Assembly (NCBI GenBank): GCA_025345505.1 | Contig: JANVCC010000011.1 | Span: 871,230-935,229 of the forward strand | DNA length: 64,000 bases | Origin: Todiramphus chloris collaris | Lineage: Eukaryota > Chordata > Aves > Coraciiformes > Alcedinidae | Reading direction: 5' to 3' | In this document: positions 37,003 through 47,946 of the stretch, one piece after another | Numbering within the stretch: the first letter of the stretch is position 1 | Layout: each line of letters begins with the position of its first letter | Notes under the pieces: generated by a model | Databases searched by the model: none | Seen by the model: the letters and a program-made list of their open reading frames with translations, nothing else | Told to the model about the DNA's origin: nothing | Program-made: the position numbers and the translations under genes

Positions 37003-38269
37003 AATTATGTGATTGCTCCTAGTCTGCTGCAGTGCAAAGCCAAATCTGTCTTAACTCAAGTTGAAAAAGGGTAAAATAAATGATATGAAGATTGCAGTGT
37101 GCCTAGAACCAGTTTTAGGTTCCCAAAGATTCATGCAGGAATGAGAGAAGATGTGCAAGTCTGCTCTGGATGGAAGAGGTATTTGGGCTTTAAAATGCAA
37201 CCCAAAGCTGATTCCCCTGCTATTCAACCCAGTGTGCGCAGGGTTCTAGAAGCACTTCTGGATTGACAATTCTGGAAAAACAAGGCCTCTTGTGCACAAC
37301 AGTCATGGAAGAGGCTCTCTGGGGGCAAAAATAGCAGGGCTACGTCTGTTCAAGCATTGCCATTCAGAACTGAAATGGGTCAGTGCTTTGTATGTGCTGT
37401 AACCCTAATTAGATCCCTTGTCCCACACACTGGTACCAGAGGTTGAGAACAGTAGGGTTTCTGAAAAACAGCCTGAAATGCTGCGGAAAGGCTGTGAGGG
37501 AGGATGATAACATGGGGTGAGGTTTTCATTACAGCCAAAGCGGTTCCAGGCAGAGGGAAAACAATTTCCACTGGGTTTGTTCAGACGGAGCCTGGCCCTC
37601 TTCCCTCCCAGTGCAGATGTGCAGGCTCCATTAAAGCAGCACATGTTTTTGTCCAGATGGGGGTATAAAGGATGTGAAGGCATCATTTTGGTCGTAACAT
37701 GGCTATGACCCTGTTGCTGATGAGATATAAAGGGGTCCTGGCTCTTAGAAACCCCATCTTTGCTGTTCCTCAGTGGCTATCACTTCTGGGCCATGTGTGG
37801 CCAAGGTTTCTTTGATACTTGGTCCTGTTGCTTTCCTCTCTGCTCCACTGATTTATTTGCAAACCATGACCTCTCTCAGACTAGAAGGGCTCTTTGGGGC
37901 AAATGCCATCTCTGCACAGGACCTAGCACGCCGAGCTACTTGGCAGAGGTTCCCTGGAGACACTGAGACAAAGAACTGCTGTCACATTGGTGTGATGATC
38001 TACTGAGCTTGTTCCTGCCCTCTGAAGCTCATTCTTGTGAGCTCTCCTTCCTCATGTCACATGCAGGCAACTACACTGAACCTTTTTGACCTACCACAGC
38101 AGGTGAAGGAGGACTGGAGTCATCTCTCCAACCCCTCGAAGAAGCAGTATTGCCAGCAGTAGACCAGTCTGACTGAAGTCTTGACAACCCAATGATGAAG
38201 TCTTCTCCCCCTCTCTGGGACTTTCTCCAGCACTGCATCAGCTTTTGTGAGAAGACTTTCCAATGCAAA

Positions 38270-38690
38270 CCTCTAAAGGCCATTTCCCCTTGTGAGAGTT
38301 CTGTCACTCTTAAATAGTTTGATTTCATTGTCTTCATAATAGTCTGTCAGACAGCATAGGCAGCAATTAGATCATCTTATAGCCACTTCATTATGAGCCT
38401 AACCAAGCCCAGCTTCCTCCAGCTTTCCTAGTAAGTTTTGTTCTCCAGATGCCTCACTGTCTTGTTTTGGTAGTACAACATCCTCCTTGAACTGGGAGGC
38501 CTAAACTAGGGCTCTGTGGTGCCTGTGCCACCTAACCAGTGCTGAGCAGAAGGAAGAACAACTTCCCTTGGTCTTCTGGTGACACTTCTCCAAGTGCCAC
38601 CCAGTAGTTTGACTTCTTTGCAGTGGAGGTACCCTGTTGGCTCATTCAGCTTCATGTCCTCTGTAACCCCAAGTCCTTCTCAGCAGGGTT
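38270..38690 (-). mobile_element. Old diverged CR1 LINE (reverse orientation)
   Basis: Several blocks in the correct order match the antisense of CR1: AAGGCCATTTCCCCTTGTGA, TAAGTTTTGTTCTCCAGATG, CAGTGCTGAGCAGAAGGAAG, and TTGGCTCATTCAGCTTCATG with CCCCAAGTCCTTCTCAGCAG. Overall identity is clearly lower than for other copies, and the 3' tail is not recognisable. The upstream limit may reach about 38085. Confidence 0.65.
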
Positions 38691-39940
38691 ATTAGCATGC
38701 TAATGTAGAGTCTCGTTATTTTAACTGAAACTACAGTGTGCTGCAGTATCTCTCTTCTGTGTTCTTTTGGCTAAAATGGTACTTGGAACCTGGATTTATT
38801 AGAACGTTCTTCATTTCTTAACCCAGATGTGTAGAACTTAGCTAAATGATGCTAAGCAGCTGCCAAAGGTGATTTAAGAAGTAGTAGAAACCTACAGACA
38901 AGCAGAGCAAACCCTGCCTATGGTTCAGGCAGCATGTTCAGCAGTAGGTGCACCTATGTATGTAAAACCAAACTGATCTAATGAAATTGTGGCTGTGCTA
39001 GGGTTTGCCTACATAAAGGTGGGGATTTGGCCTTTAAATTTGTAAAGGCTTCAGGGTCTGTCCTGGTATTGAAATGGGCTTTAGAAATTCAAGGGAAAAT
39101 TATAGGCCAGTGTGTACTGCTGCAGGCTCTTAAACTTCTTCTGTGAGGCTGAATATGGAATGAGGCCCTTGTCAGTGAAAGGCCTTTGTGCCTCTTAAAT
39201 GTAAGTAAATATTTTTTTAATCTATTGCTTCAAGCATTTCCCTTTTGGTGTCTACACTTAATTGCATTCAACTTCAGATCTTCAGTGTGCAAGTTATGTA
39301 CTGCAAGAGAGTGCTCTACGTTGGCTAATGAAGGACGTGGGGGATTCTGTAATTTGTGAACCTGGCTGTGTTTCCTCTGGAGCAGGACTATAAATGCAAG
39401 TGTGAGGCAAATATTTTCTTCCTTAGTTCTGGAGAAGGCTCATCTGGTTCATAATTACCATGGAAACAGCATTTTAAAGCAGTCATTTGCACATAAAGTG
39501 AAGCCTGACACTATCAGATGGCCCCTTGAAGGGACACCAGAGCAAAAAACTTAAATGTACTGAAGCTGAGATAAGGAAGCTCTTGGTGGTGGCATAAGCA
39601 AAGACTTCAGAGGAGCCCACTTCTTTTCTTCACTATTTTTTACTAACGTTATGCGTGGATCTCTTGAAATCCCTTTTGTTACTTCTCTCTGAATCCCTAA
39701 GCAGAACCTGGACAGGGGTAATGTTTGAGCTCACAGATTTGCTCTCTGCTGCATATATATTACTGTTGAAACAAAAAGATCAAATAACATGTCCAAGATA
39801 AGGCATTAAATGAATGGCAGAGTGAGGAATAGAGTTATGGAGTTTCTGGCTTCCAGGTCATACTTTGCATCATGTTTATGGTATTGCTGTTTCTTCAGAG
39901 TTAGGAAAAAAGGTACATTAATATGAGAGAAACAGAGTCT

Positions 39941-40170
39941 TAGAATCACAGAATGGTTTGGGTTGGAAGGGACCTTAAGGATCATCTAGTTCCAAGCTCC
40001 TTGCTGTTAACAGGGACACCTCCCACTAGAGCAGGTGGCTCAAAGACCCATCCAACCTGTTCTTGAACACATCCAGTGACAGAGCATCAACAACCTTTCT
40101 GGGCAGCATCTTCCAGTACCTCACCACTCTCCGAGTGAAAAGCTTCTTTCCATCCAATCTAAATGTACCC
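39941..40170 (-). mobile_element. CR1 LINE fragment (reverse orientation)
   Basis: The antisense CR1 3' end starts with TAGAATCACAGAATGGTTTG and continues through GGACACCTCCCACTAGAGCA to TTCTTTCCATCCAATCTAAA. Its 3' UTR matches the subfamily of the copies at 40598 and 59862 (CTCCCACTAGA = TCTAGTGGGAG in sense). Confidence 0.93.
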
Positions 40171-40597
40171 TTGGTTGTTTTGTGCTGCTAAGCCTTGACT
40201 AGGTGACAACTGATCTGCATGTATGCAGGGAAACTGGGGAATTCACCGATGAGTGATGGCTTAGAGGAACCAAAGCCACTGTTTTGGAGGTACATGCTAT
40301 GGTGATACACCTGTAGGATGTCATCTATGCCTCAGTATTGCTCGAACTCAGCTTCTGTCCCTCCTCTGGTTCTCCAGTTCATCAGTGCACTGCTGCTGCC
40401 TCTTGTCAAAGTTGGATCACAGAGCCATTGAATGGCCCATGTCTTATTTAGAGCTTTAAGGTAAATATAAGGACCAGGAGAAGAGAACCCACTGACACAA
40501 AAGAATCCCACAGGCATCCTTCAGGCTGGTCAGACCTACCCTTCTGTCAATTGAAGATGAGACAATCAAAAGGATGCAGTTCTTCTAGTCAGCCCCA

Positions 40598-41771
40598 TTT
40601 GGAGCAACTGACATCATTTACCTGGACCTGAGCAAAGCCTTTGACACTGTCCCGTGTGACATTCTGGTCTCCAAGCTGGTGAAATATGGATTTGATGGAT
40701 GGACAATTCAGTGGATAAAGAACTGGCTTGATGGCCACTCCCAAAGAGTGGTTGTCAATGGGTCGGTATCCAAGTGGAGACCAGTGACAAGTGGAGTCCC
40801 CCAAGAATCAGTACTGGGACCAGTCTTGTTTAACATCATCATCAGTGACGTGGACAGTGGCATTGAGTGCACCCTCAGCAAGTTTGCCGACAATACCAAG
40901 CTGTGTGGGGTGGCTGACATGCTGGAGGGAAGGGATGCCATCCAGAGGGACCTTGGCAGGCTGGAGAGGTGGGCCCATGCCAACCTCATGGAGTTCAACA
41001 AGGCCAAATGCAAGGTCCTCCATCTGGGTCGGAGCAATCCCAAGCACCAATGTAGGCTGGGCAGTGACTGGCTTGAGAGCAGCCATGAAGAAAAGGACTT
41101 GGGAGTGCTGGTGGGTGAGAAGCTCAACGTGAGCCATCAGTGTGCTCTTGCAGCCCAGAAAGCCAATTGTATCCTGGGCTGCATCAAGAGAAGCATGGCC
41201 AGCAGGTTGAGGGAGGTGATTCTCCCCTTCTACTCCCTGCTCGTGAGACCTCACCTGGAGCACTGCGTCCAGTTCTGGAGCCCCTGTTACAGGAGGGATA
41301 TGGATGTGCTGGGACGTGTCCAGAGAAGGGCCACAAGGATGATCAGAGGGCTGGAGCACCTCTCCTATGAGGACAGACTGTGAGAGTTGGGGTTGTTCAG
41401 TCTGGAGAAGAGAAGGCTCTGGGGAGACCTTCTTGTGGCCTTCCAGTATCTGAAGGGGACCTACAGGAAAGCTGGGGAGGGACTTCTTAGGCCATCAGGC
41501 AGTGATAGGACTAGAGGGAATGGATTAAAACTAGAGATAGGTCGATTCAGGTTGGACATTAGGAAGAATTCCTTCACCATGAGGGTGGTGAGACACTGGA
41601 ACAGGTTGCCCAGAGAGGTGGTGGAAGCCCCATCCTTGGAAGTTTTTAAGCCCAGGCTGGATGGGGCTCTGAGCAGCCTGCTCTAGTGGGAAGTGTCCCT
41701 GCCATCTGCAGGGGTGTTGGAAATAGATGATCTTTGAGATCCCTTACAACCCTGATGATTCTATGATTCTA
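40598..41771 (+). mobile_element. CR1 LINE, largest copy, encodes C-terminal half of dead reverse transcriptase
   Basis: About 1170 bp in sense orientation, ending at GATGATTCTATGATTCT. The first codons give [15 protein letters not shown], the reverse-transcriptase motif with one catalytic Asp. From 40679 the frame runs 234 codons through [27 protein letters not shown] and FADNTKLCG to [10 protein letters not shown]. The catalytic F/YADD box reads FADN (second Asp replaced by Asn), GVPQG reads GVPQE, and an in-frame TGA at 41381-41383 separates the last part ([17 protein letters not shown] onward). No 5' half, ORF1 or endonuclease is present. Non-functional, but relatively well preserved compared with neighbours. 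Confidence 0.96.
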
Positions 41772-41919
41772 AGTCCTGAGACAGATTACTGACAGTGTCC
41801 ACTGTTGTAGGATTGAACCTACAGCCCACTGGAATAAGAGACACCATCTCAATAGGTACAGGAGACCCAGTTTCTTCTATCACCTTTTTCCTCTACAAAG
41901 AGTTTGCACCTTGAGTTTA

Positions 41920-42155
41920 TAGGATATATAATTAGATATCAGGAAGAGATTATTCACAATCAGGGTGATGAGACACTGGCACAGGTTGCCCAGAGAAGTT
42001 GTGGATGCCTCATCCCTGGAAGTGTCCAAGGCCAGGTTGAATGGGTCTTTGAGCAGCCTGATTTAGTTGAAGATGCCACTGCCCATGGCAGGGGGCTTGG
42101 AAATAGATGATCTTTAAGGTTCCTTCCCACCTAAAGCATTCTGTGATTGTATGAT
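41920..42155 (+). mobile_element. CR1 LINE fragment
   Basis: Sense CR1 3' end: GATATCAGGAAGAGATTATTC, then GAGACACTGGCACAGGTTGCC, then AGATGATCTTTAAGGTTCC and ATTCTGTGATTGTATGATG. It lies 150 bp after the previous copy in the same orientation. Its sequence differs, so it is an independent insertion rather than a continuation. Confidence 0.93.
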
Positions 42156-42601
42156 GTAGCACAGCTATGCACAACAACATTAATTTTTCTCCCCTGTCCT
42201 TGATACTATCTCTGTATTGTATTTATCACTCTATGACCATGTGGGGAAGCATTGGATCCATTGTCTAGGTGAAAAACATCACACATGGGGACACATTTCC
42301 CTTGTTTGTAGGAAATATTTTTTGGAAAACTCAAGCCCTTGTCCTGTATGACTTCTTTTTTTTCCAACTTAACATTGTTGCTGTGTTTGACATAAATCAT
42401 CTTTGCAGAGTAAATTTCCTATGAGAGATCAAAGCACAAACACTGGCTTTTGTTTGTGAGTGTGCTTGTGCTTTTTGCTGCCTATCTCTCATCTGCACAG
42501 TGGGAACGGAAAGACCCATTTTCTCAAGTTTTGTCTAATCCTAGTGAAGTTGCTGTCGTGTTGAATCTCCTCTGAATCTGTACTTCATTCTTATCTTTCA
42601 G

Positions 42602-42695
42602 GTTTTTGTATAACCGAATGGGATATTGGAGTGACTGGTCCATTCCAATACTTGTAACAACTGCTGCTGGCTTTACATATATTACAGTGTTATTG
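42602..42695 (+). CDS. GDPD5: GDPD5 coding exon: loop and start of TM2
   Basis: The 94-nt exon completes the Trp codon split by the preceding phase-2 intron and then encodes FLYNRMGYWSDWSIPILV followed by TTAAGFTYITVLL. YNRMGYWSDW is a hallmark GDPD5 block as I recall it from vertebrate orthologues. Residues from about 88 onward are hydrophobic and form most of TM2, which is completed by the next exon. The acceptor is TTATCTTTCAG and the donor GTGAGT, with phase 0 at the 3' end. No stop, frameshift or missing segment is seen. Confidence 0.95.
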
Positions 42696-43666
42696 GTGAG
42701 TAGAGTAAAATGCCATTTCCTAGACATTAGTGTGTTTGGTTTAAAAAGAGCGTGACCTTCTCAGTCCACCTATGTCTTAAGCAGTTTTCTATTCAGAAAT
42801 TATTTCTCTCTTCCTCCCTCTCTTAATTAACTTGCCTAAAATAAATGGAAAGTGAAAAATACGTGGTCTTTGACCTCAGGTGATCAGGAGCATAGACAGA
42901 AACCCTGATACTGGTGGTGCAGTTGGCCTAAGGAGAAATACAGTTCTTACTCCCCTTAGTATGGCCCAGTTTCCACTTCAATGTATTTACCATTCACAAG
43001 TGAAAGTTGTTTTCCCCTCATCCCAGGGTGCTCGGACCTTCAAGGTTGTGTCCATTCAGGTAGAATGCTAGTACCTGGCCCCATGTAGGCACTGCTTCAT
43101 ACAGTCCGGGGAGCTGTATGCCCATGGACCAGACTTTCAAATCCCTGTCTCTTGGAGATCAAAGTCTTTCCCTCCATATCCTTGGCTTTGGAGAGGATCT
43201 AAGGTTGGGTGTCAAGTAGAAGGGGCCAGTCTCTTTTCAGTTGTGCTCTGTGACAGGGTGAGAGGTAATGGTAGCAAGCTGAAACATAGGAAGTTTCATC
43301 TCAACATGAGGAAAAACTTCTTCACTGTGAGAGTGACAGAGCACTGGAACAGGCTGCCCAGGGAGGTTGTGGAGTCTCCTTCTCCAGAAACTTTCAAGAC
43401 CCACCTGGATCTGTTCCTATGTGGCCTGCCCTAGGTGTTCCTGCGTTGGCAGGAGGATTGGACTCAATGATCTCCAGAGGTCCCTTCAAACTCCTACCAT
43501 TCTATGATTCTGTTTGTACAACTGAGCTAGGTGATGTCTGATGGACCATCCTCAGTCCAGACCTGGCCTGTTTAGTTATCCTTTCGTATGGTCATATGTT
43601 CCTGCTTGTTCAAACGCTTAACAGTTGTGATGTGCCTATGTCTGACTCTTGGTTTCTTCCTCACAG
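42696..43666 (+). other. GDPD5: GDPD5 intron (971 bp)
   Basis: A phase-0 intron with a GTGAGT donor and a TTTCTTCCTCACAG acceptor. It contains a CR1 3' fragment at 43222-43512 and nothing else recognised. Confidence 0.9.
43222..43512 (+). mobile_element. CR1 LINE fragment
   Basis: Sense CR1 3' end encoding KLKHRKFHLNMRKNFFTVRV and ending TCCTACCATTCTATGATTCT. Its 3' UTR has the GCGTTGGCAGGAGGATTGGA variant shared with the copy at 25566, indicating a different subfamily from most others here. Confidence 0.95.
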
Positions 43667-43726
43667 ATACTGGCACTATGTCACATAGCTGTGGGACAAC
43701 AAATGAACCTGCACTGGCTTCACAAG
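43667..43726 (+). CDS. GDPD5: GDPD5 coding exon: end of TM2 and cytosolic loop
   Basis: A 60-nt exon of exactly 20 codons, phase 0 at both ends, encoding ILALCHIAVGQQMNLHWLHK. The first part finishes TM2; GQQMNLHWLHK is a polar loop that, from memory, is identical in mammalian GDPD5. The small size and perfect conservation of the loop support functional constraint. The acceptor is TTTCTTCCTCACAG and the donor GTAAAT, slightly weaker than its neighbours. Skipping would keep the frame and remove 20 residues. Confidence 0.95.
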
Positions 43727-46700
43727 GTAAATGAACCTTCTTAGCTTGGAAGTGAGCAGGTTCTCAATAAAATGGGAGTCTAAGGAGCACATGGTGTATA
43801 TGGCACTCACTGTCATGGTCTTTGTAGGAAGAACATAGATTTTAGTTGTCTGTGGTGCATGTGTCCTCATCTTGGAGGACTAAGCAAGTTGCATGGTCAA
43901 AGCCTGGGGATAAAGACTTCAGTGAAATGCTTTGGGGTCCCTGCTGACAGAGGACCCACTTTCTAAAGATTGAGAAAAACCAGGTCATTAGAGCAGCGTG
44001 ACTTTAGCCTCATCTCAGCATGGTATTCTCTTATGAACCTCTTTGGTGCTCCTTTCTATACTAAACCCAACCCTGCAGGAGGGGCTGAGCAGATATGAAG
44101 CTGTTCAGGATGTACTTGGAGGACCTGACTGGAAAAGCCTTGGGACAACTTGTGGGTATTAAAAATGAGAATATGCAATGTTCAAGTTGTGATTTGCTGG
44201 AGCCCAAGAAGGTCCTGGTTTGTATGCAAAGCAGTTTTAAAAATTTCTGTGCGATGTAACAGAAGATGTAGATCTTGTATTTGGAGCACAGAAGAGGAGA
44301 GAAAGGGTATGTAGCAAGCTGTGGGGGTATGTTGCAAGCTGTGGGGAGAGAGTGCCAAAGAAATTGGCTTGGCAGGATTCAGTTTTAAGTGGCAATCTGA
44401 TAACAGGTAATTAAGAGACCAGTCCTGAATGTGTCAATACATGGCTCCTCCTGAAACTGGTGGTTCTACACATCACAAGGTCTTGCAGGATCAGAGCTTG
44501 AATAAAATGTACTACCCTGCAGGACAGGGAGAGCACAGACCTCCCCACCTCCCTTTTCTCACCATTTCCACCCCACACCCACCTCCCTGAAACTGTAGAA
44601 GTTATACTTCCTTGTGAAGAGGAGATGCAATGCAAAGAGGTGGGGTGGAGCCCATCTGACTGATGCTGGAAAATAAATTGTTGATTCTTGAGTTTAACAT
44701 ATGTTTCTTCATCAGGGGAAATGGTATTTTTCTGACACGTTCCAGGTGGCTGGTGGGTTTGGATGAGTAAGTCCAGAAGAGGAATGTGTTGGTGGAGATC
44801 AGTTAGTTCTTGCCTATAGAAACTGCACCCTTTCTTTCCTTCTTCAAAAAAAGTCCACCTTTCATCATAAGTCAGATGTGTTGCTCAGTTTCTTTCTTCC
44901 CTTCCTCACACCTCCTTCAGCTTTCTAAGGTGATTTTGATAAGAGGCAGGAATAAGTTAATACTTTTCTCTGCAGCCGTGCTGAATTACCTTCAAATACA
45001 GATTAAAGCAGAAAGGCTGATGTGTGCAAACTGCATGATTCCTTCCAATTTTGTCCTGTAATGCAGCAAAAAGAGCTGAAGATAGTAAACCAATTTGGAG
45101 ATGCATGGGCGGAGTGTAAGAAGCAATGAATCAGAGCTAACAGGAGGAGGAAATGATGGAATGGAGATATCCTGTTGTCCTGAGACCTCTGTGCTGCACA
45201 GGGCAGTGACCTCAAGAGGAATTAGGGCTGTGCTGAAGAAATCTAGTTGACAGTCTTCTGCTGTTGCTGCTGAACTTGGAGTCCATATTTGGGGGATATA
45301 AAATGTATGAAAAGTAGATTCAGTCTGGGTTGTGTTATGCTCTGGAGGGTGGCCCAAAGGTCTGACCACAGGATGGAAGAAATGAATGACTACTGCATGC
45401 CAGGGTCCATGGCAAAGTGCAATTGTCCACATGCAGTGCTTTGTGCTGTATTAGTTCAGAGTCCTTAATGAGGAAATCTCTTGAAATAGAGATGGCTTGT
45501 CACCGTAGGTTGATTAGGGGTGTCTTTTAAATAGCCACATCCCATCCTTCCTTGGATGTACAGAAATGGGTTGTTTAGGGTTAACAGGTGGTTTGAATGC
45601 AGCCTGTTGCCTCAGGGATCCTCTTCAGCCTGGGTCAGATGAATCTCTTGGCCCCTTCTGCTGTCCCATGGGCTTTGTTCATGTTCCTTTAAAAGTTGAA
45701 GGCTCAGAGTAAGCCACTGCTGTCCTATGGACACTTCCTGTGCTGTTGGCAGGTCTGTCTGTGGGCATCTAGGAAAGGAACAACAGGTAGGAAATGGGGC
45801 TAAACTAGAAAGAGAAATCCTGTTCTTATGTAAAGGTGTGATTTCTGTAAATGTTGGGAATGTGGGGTTTTTATTTTTTTATATATTAAATCTGATATTG
45901 TTCTAGAGATATCCTGTGCGTCCAAGATGATCAATTTGTTGCTATGTTGGCCTTTTCTGAACAAGTATCCCACGCAGATTTCAGGTCTAGGCAGTACATA
46001 AGATTGAGCAGCAGCATCCTTTGAATCTGGCAGGAGTGTGGAACATCAGAGACTGAGATACTGGACAGAGAGGCAGAGAATGCTGAAATATGTTTTTGAT
46101 AGACAGCCCAGATTTTAGGTCTTTACAGCTGGAGTTATTTCTATGGCAGTTTTTGACAGTTTGAACTTTTTACCTTCCCAAAGGAGGTAATGTTTTCTTT
46201 TTGACTGCTTCACTCAGACTTTTGAGTGCTTCCATGTGGAGGGAGAGGGAGACTGAGGGACAGTGACTGATGGACTAGGTCTTGGTCTGCTGTCTCAGTT
46301 CATCCAGAGTCTCTTCTCAAGCTGCATTATCTGTTTTAACTACTCTGTCAACATGACTTGGATGCTGACTGCACAACTGTTGCCATTTCAGACCCAGGTG
46401 AAGTCACATCCACACATGAGGTTGTTCTTGAACCATCTCAAGATGATTGTATAGTGATGGGGATGCACAGCCACGTTTGCACACACATTCTCATGCTTTA
46501 CTGAAGTGCAATGTTCATTGTCTGTTGGGCATGATAAAGGCTTATGTCTGAACAGAAGTGTTGGATGGTCAACTGAACAGAGTCCACCAACCTCCCATAG
46601 AACTGATGCATCACAGGCTGTTACAGCAAGGGCAGGAGAATCCACGATCACTTCCTGAAGTTGCTTGGCAGAACCCAATCTCTACTTAAGCTGGTTTTGA

Positions 46701-47026
46701 TCCATTTTGTTGGCAAAATGAATCACCTAATTTCTCCATACCATTGGCTACTGCATGAAAAAAGTGAGATCATCCATGAGATGTGCCTTTCTGGGATTAT
46801 TTAGGTCAGTGTTGTATCTCCAGTGGTGGAAAAGAGAGGGAAGTTTATGCTGGAACAGCACACAAACACCAACCTCTCTCCTTGTGGGTCCTAAGGCTAG
46901 CTTTTCGAGGCCTTTTATTATGTGCAAAAGTTTTTTCTCTCCATTTTTCCATTCTGTAAAACTTCTAATGATAATGATCTGTATAATGATAGGATCCAGT
47001 ATGTAAAAACTCTTGGTTTCTTGCAG
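43727..47026 (+). other. GDPD5: GDPD5 intron (3300 bp)
   Basis: A phase-0 intron with no CR1 recognised. It has a 20-bp tandem duplication at 44305-44344 and unremarkable sequence otherwise. The polypyrimidine tract before the TTGCAG acceptor is weak (TCTTGGTTTCTTGCAG). Confidence 0.88.
44305..44344. repeat. Tandem duplication of a 20-bp unit
   Basis: GGGTATGTAGCAAGCTGTGG is followed immediately by GGGTATGTTGCAAGCTGTGG, two copies differing at one base. A minor local duplication. Confidence 0.9.
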
Positions 47027-47125
47027 ATTGGCCTGATGACGACCTTGATAACTACCATGGTGACCATGTCATCAATAGCACAGCTTTGGGATGATGAATG
47101 GGAAATGGTATTTATTTCACTGCAA
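47027..47125 (+). CDS. GDPD5: GDPD5 coding exon: TM3
   Basis: A 99-nt exon of 33 codons, phase 0 at both ends. It encodes IGLMTTLITTMVTMSSIAQ followed by LWDDEWEMVFISLQ. The first 20 residues are the third transmembrane helix (about 126-145). The acidic LWDDEWE turn corresponds to LWEDEWE in mammalian GDPD5 (recalled). TM3 is rich in Thr and Met and appears less conserved in sequence than the loops. Donor GTAAGT, acceptor TTGCAG. Confidence 0.94.
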
Positions 47126-47946
47126 GTAAGTTGTGTACAAGGATGCTTCTCTGAGTGGAGAAAGGGGCCAGTGCAGCTACATGTCATGGACTTTGTGTCT
47201 TTCTACTGTATAAAACTGTGTCTTGATGGTTGTCACTCCAATATGTAGAAATCTTGGAATGAGAAAATTTGCAGCAAAACTCCCATGGAGTCCTCAAGGC
47301 CACTATATTGCTTTGTCTCCATCTCCTGGGATCTTTCCTTTAAACTCAAACCAAGGCTTGGCTGCAGTGTTTGAGATGGAAAATACTGAGGTTGAATATG
47401 ACTCATAATTGCTGGAGGGTGAGGGCGATTCCTCCACTTGGTTTGGCTAACAATGCTCTAGATGTTGGTGTCCAGGCCTGGAGCATCATGCTCTTCCCAG
47501 TCCTATGGGAGGAGTACTCTGGGTTTGTTTTTACATTGTATATATAGCTAAAAAATAATACAACTTCTGTGCTCTGGTCCTGTTTTGAGAAAGACTCGTG
47601 GTATGCTGCAGGGCTACATATTAGAGGAAAATAGTTACAAACTGTTAATTTCTTGATAGACTTGCTCTCTATTGCTGCTTTTCCTTTCCCTCCAAAAACG
47701 ATTAAAAAAATATACATTTTGCCCATTAAAAGATTGAGAGGTTTTACTGGTGATGACTATATAATTTAGGATTACGTAAATACAGGACTGGGGAGGAAGT
47801 ATCATTCACACAAGTGACAAGTTTCCCAGAAGGGCATCCATTTTTGTCTTATTTTCTTAAGGATTTGGTCAGGCAGTTGGAGAACAGCAGTGTGACTCAA
47901 AGATTCCATCTCAGTCTTTCTCTCATGGTGATACAGTCCAGTGTGT

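Larger units (their letters stand above)
35251..42601 (+). other. GDPD5: GDPD5 intron (7351 bp), CR1-rich
   Basis: A phase-2 intron bounded by GTAAGT and TTATCTTTCAG. It contains a T/C-rich tract at 35511-35576, five CR1 copies (36203, 38270, 39941, 40598 and 41920) in both orientations, and otherwise no recognisable gene. The presence of inverted CR1 pairs is discussed in the findings. Confidence 0.9.
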
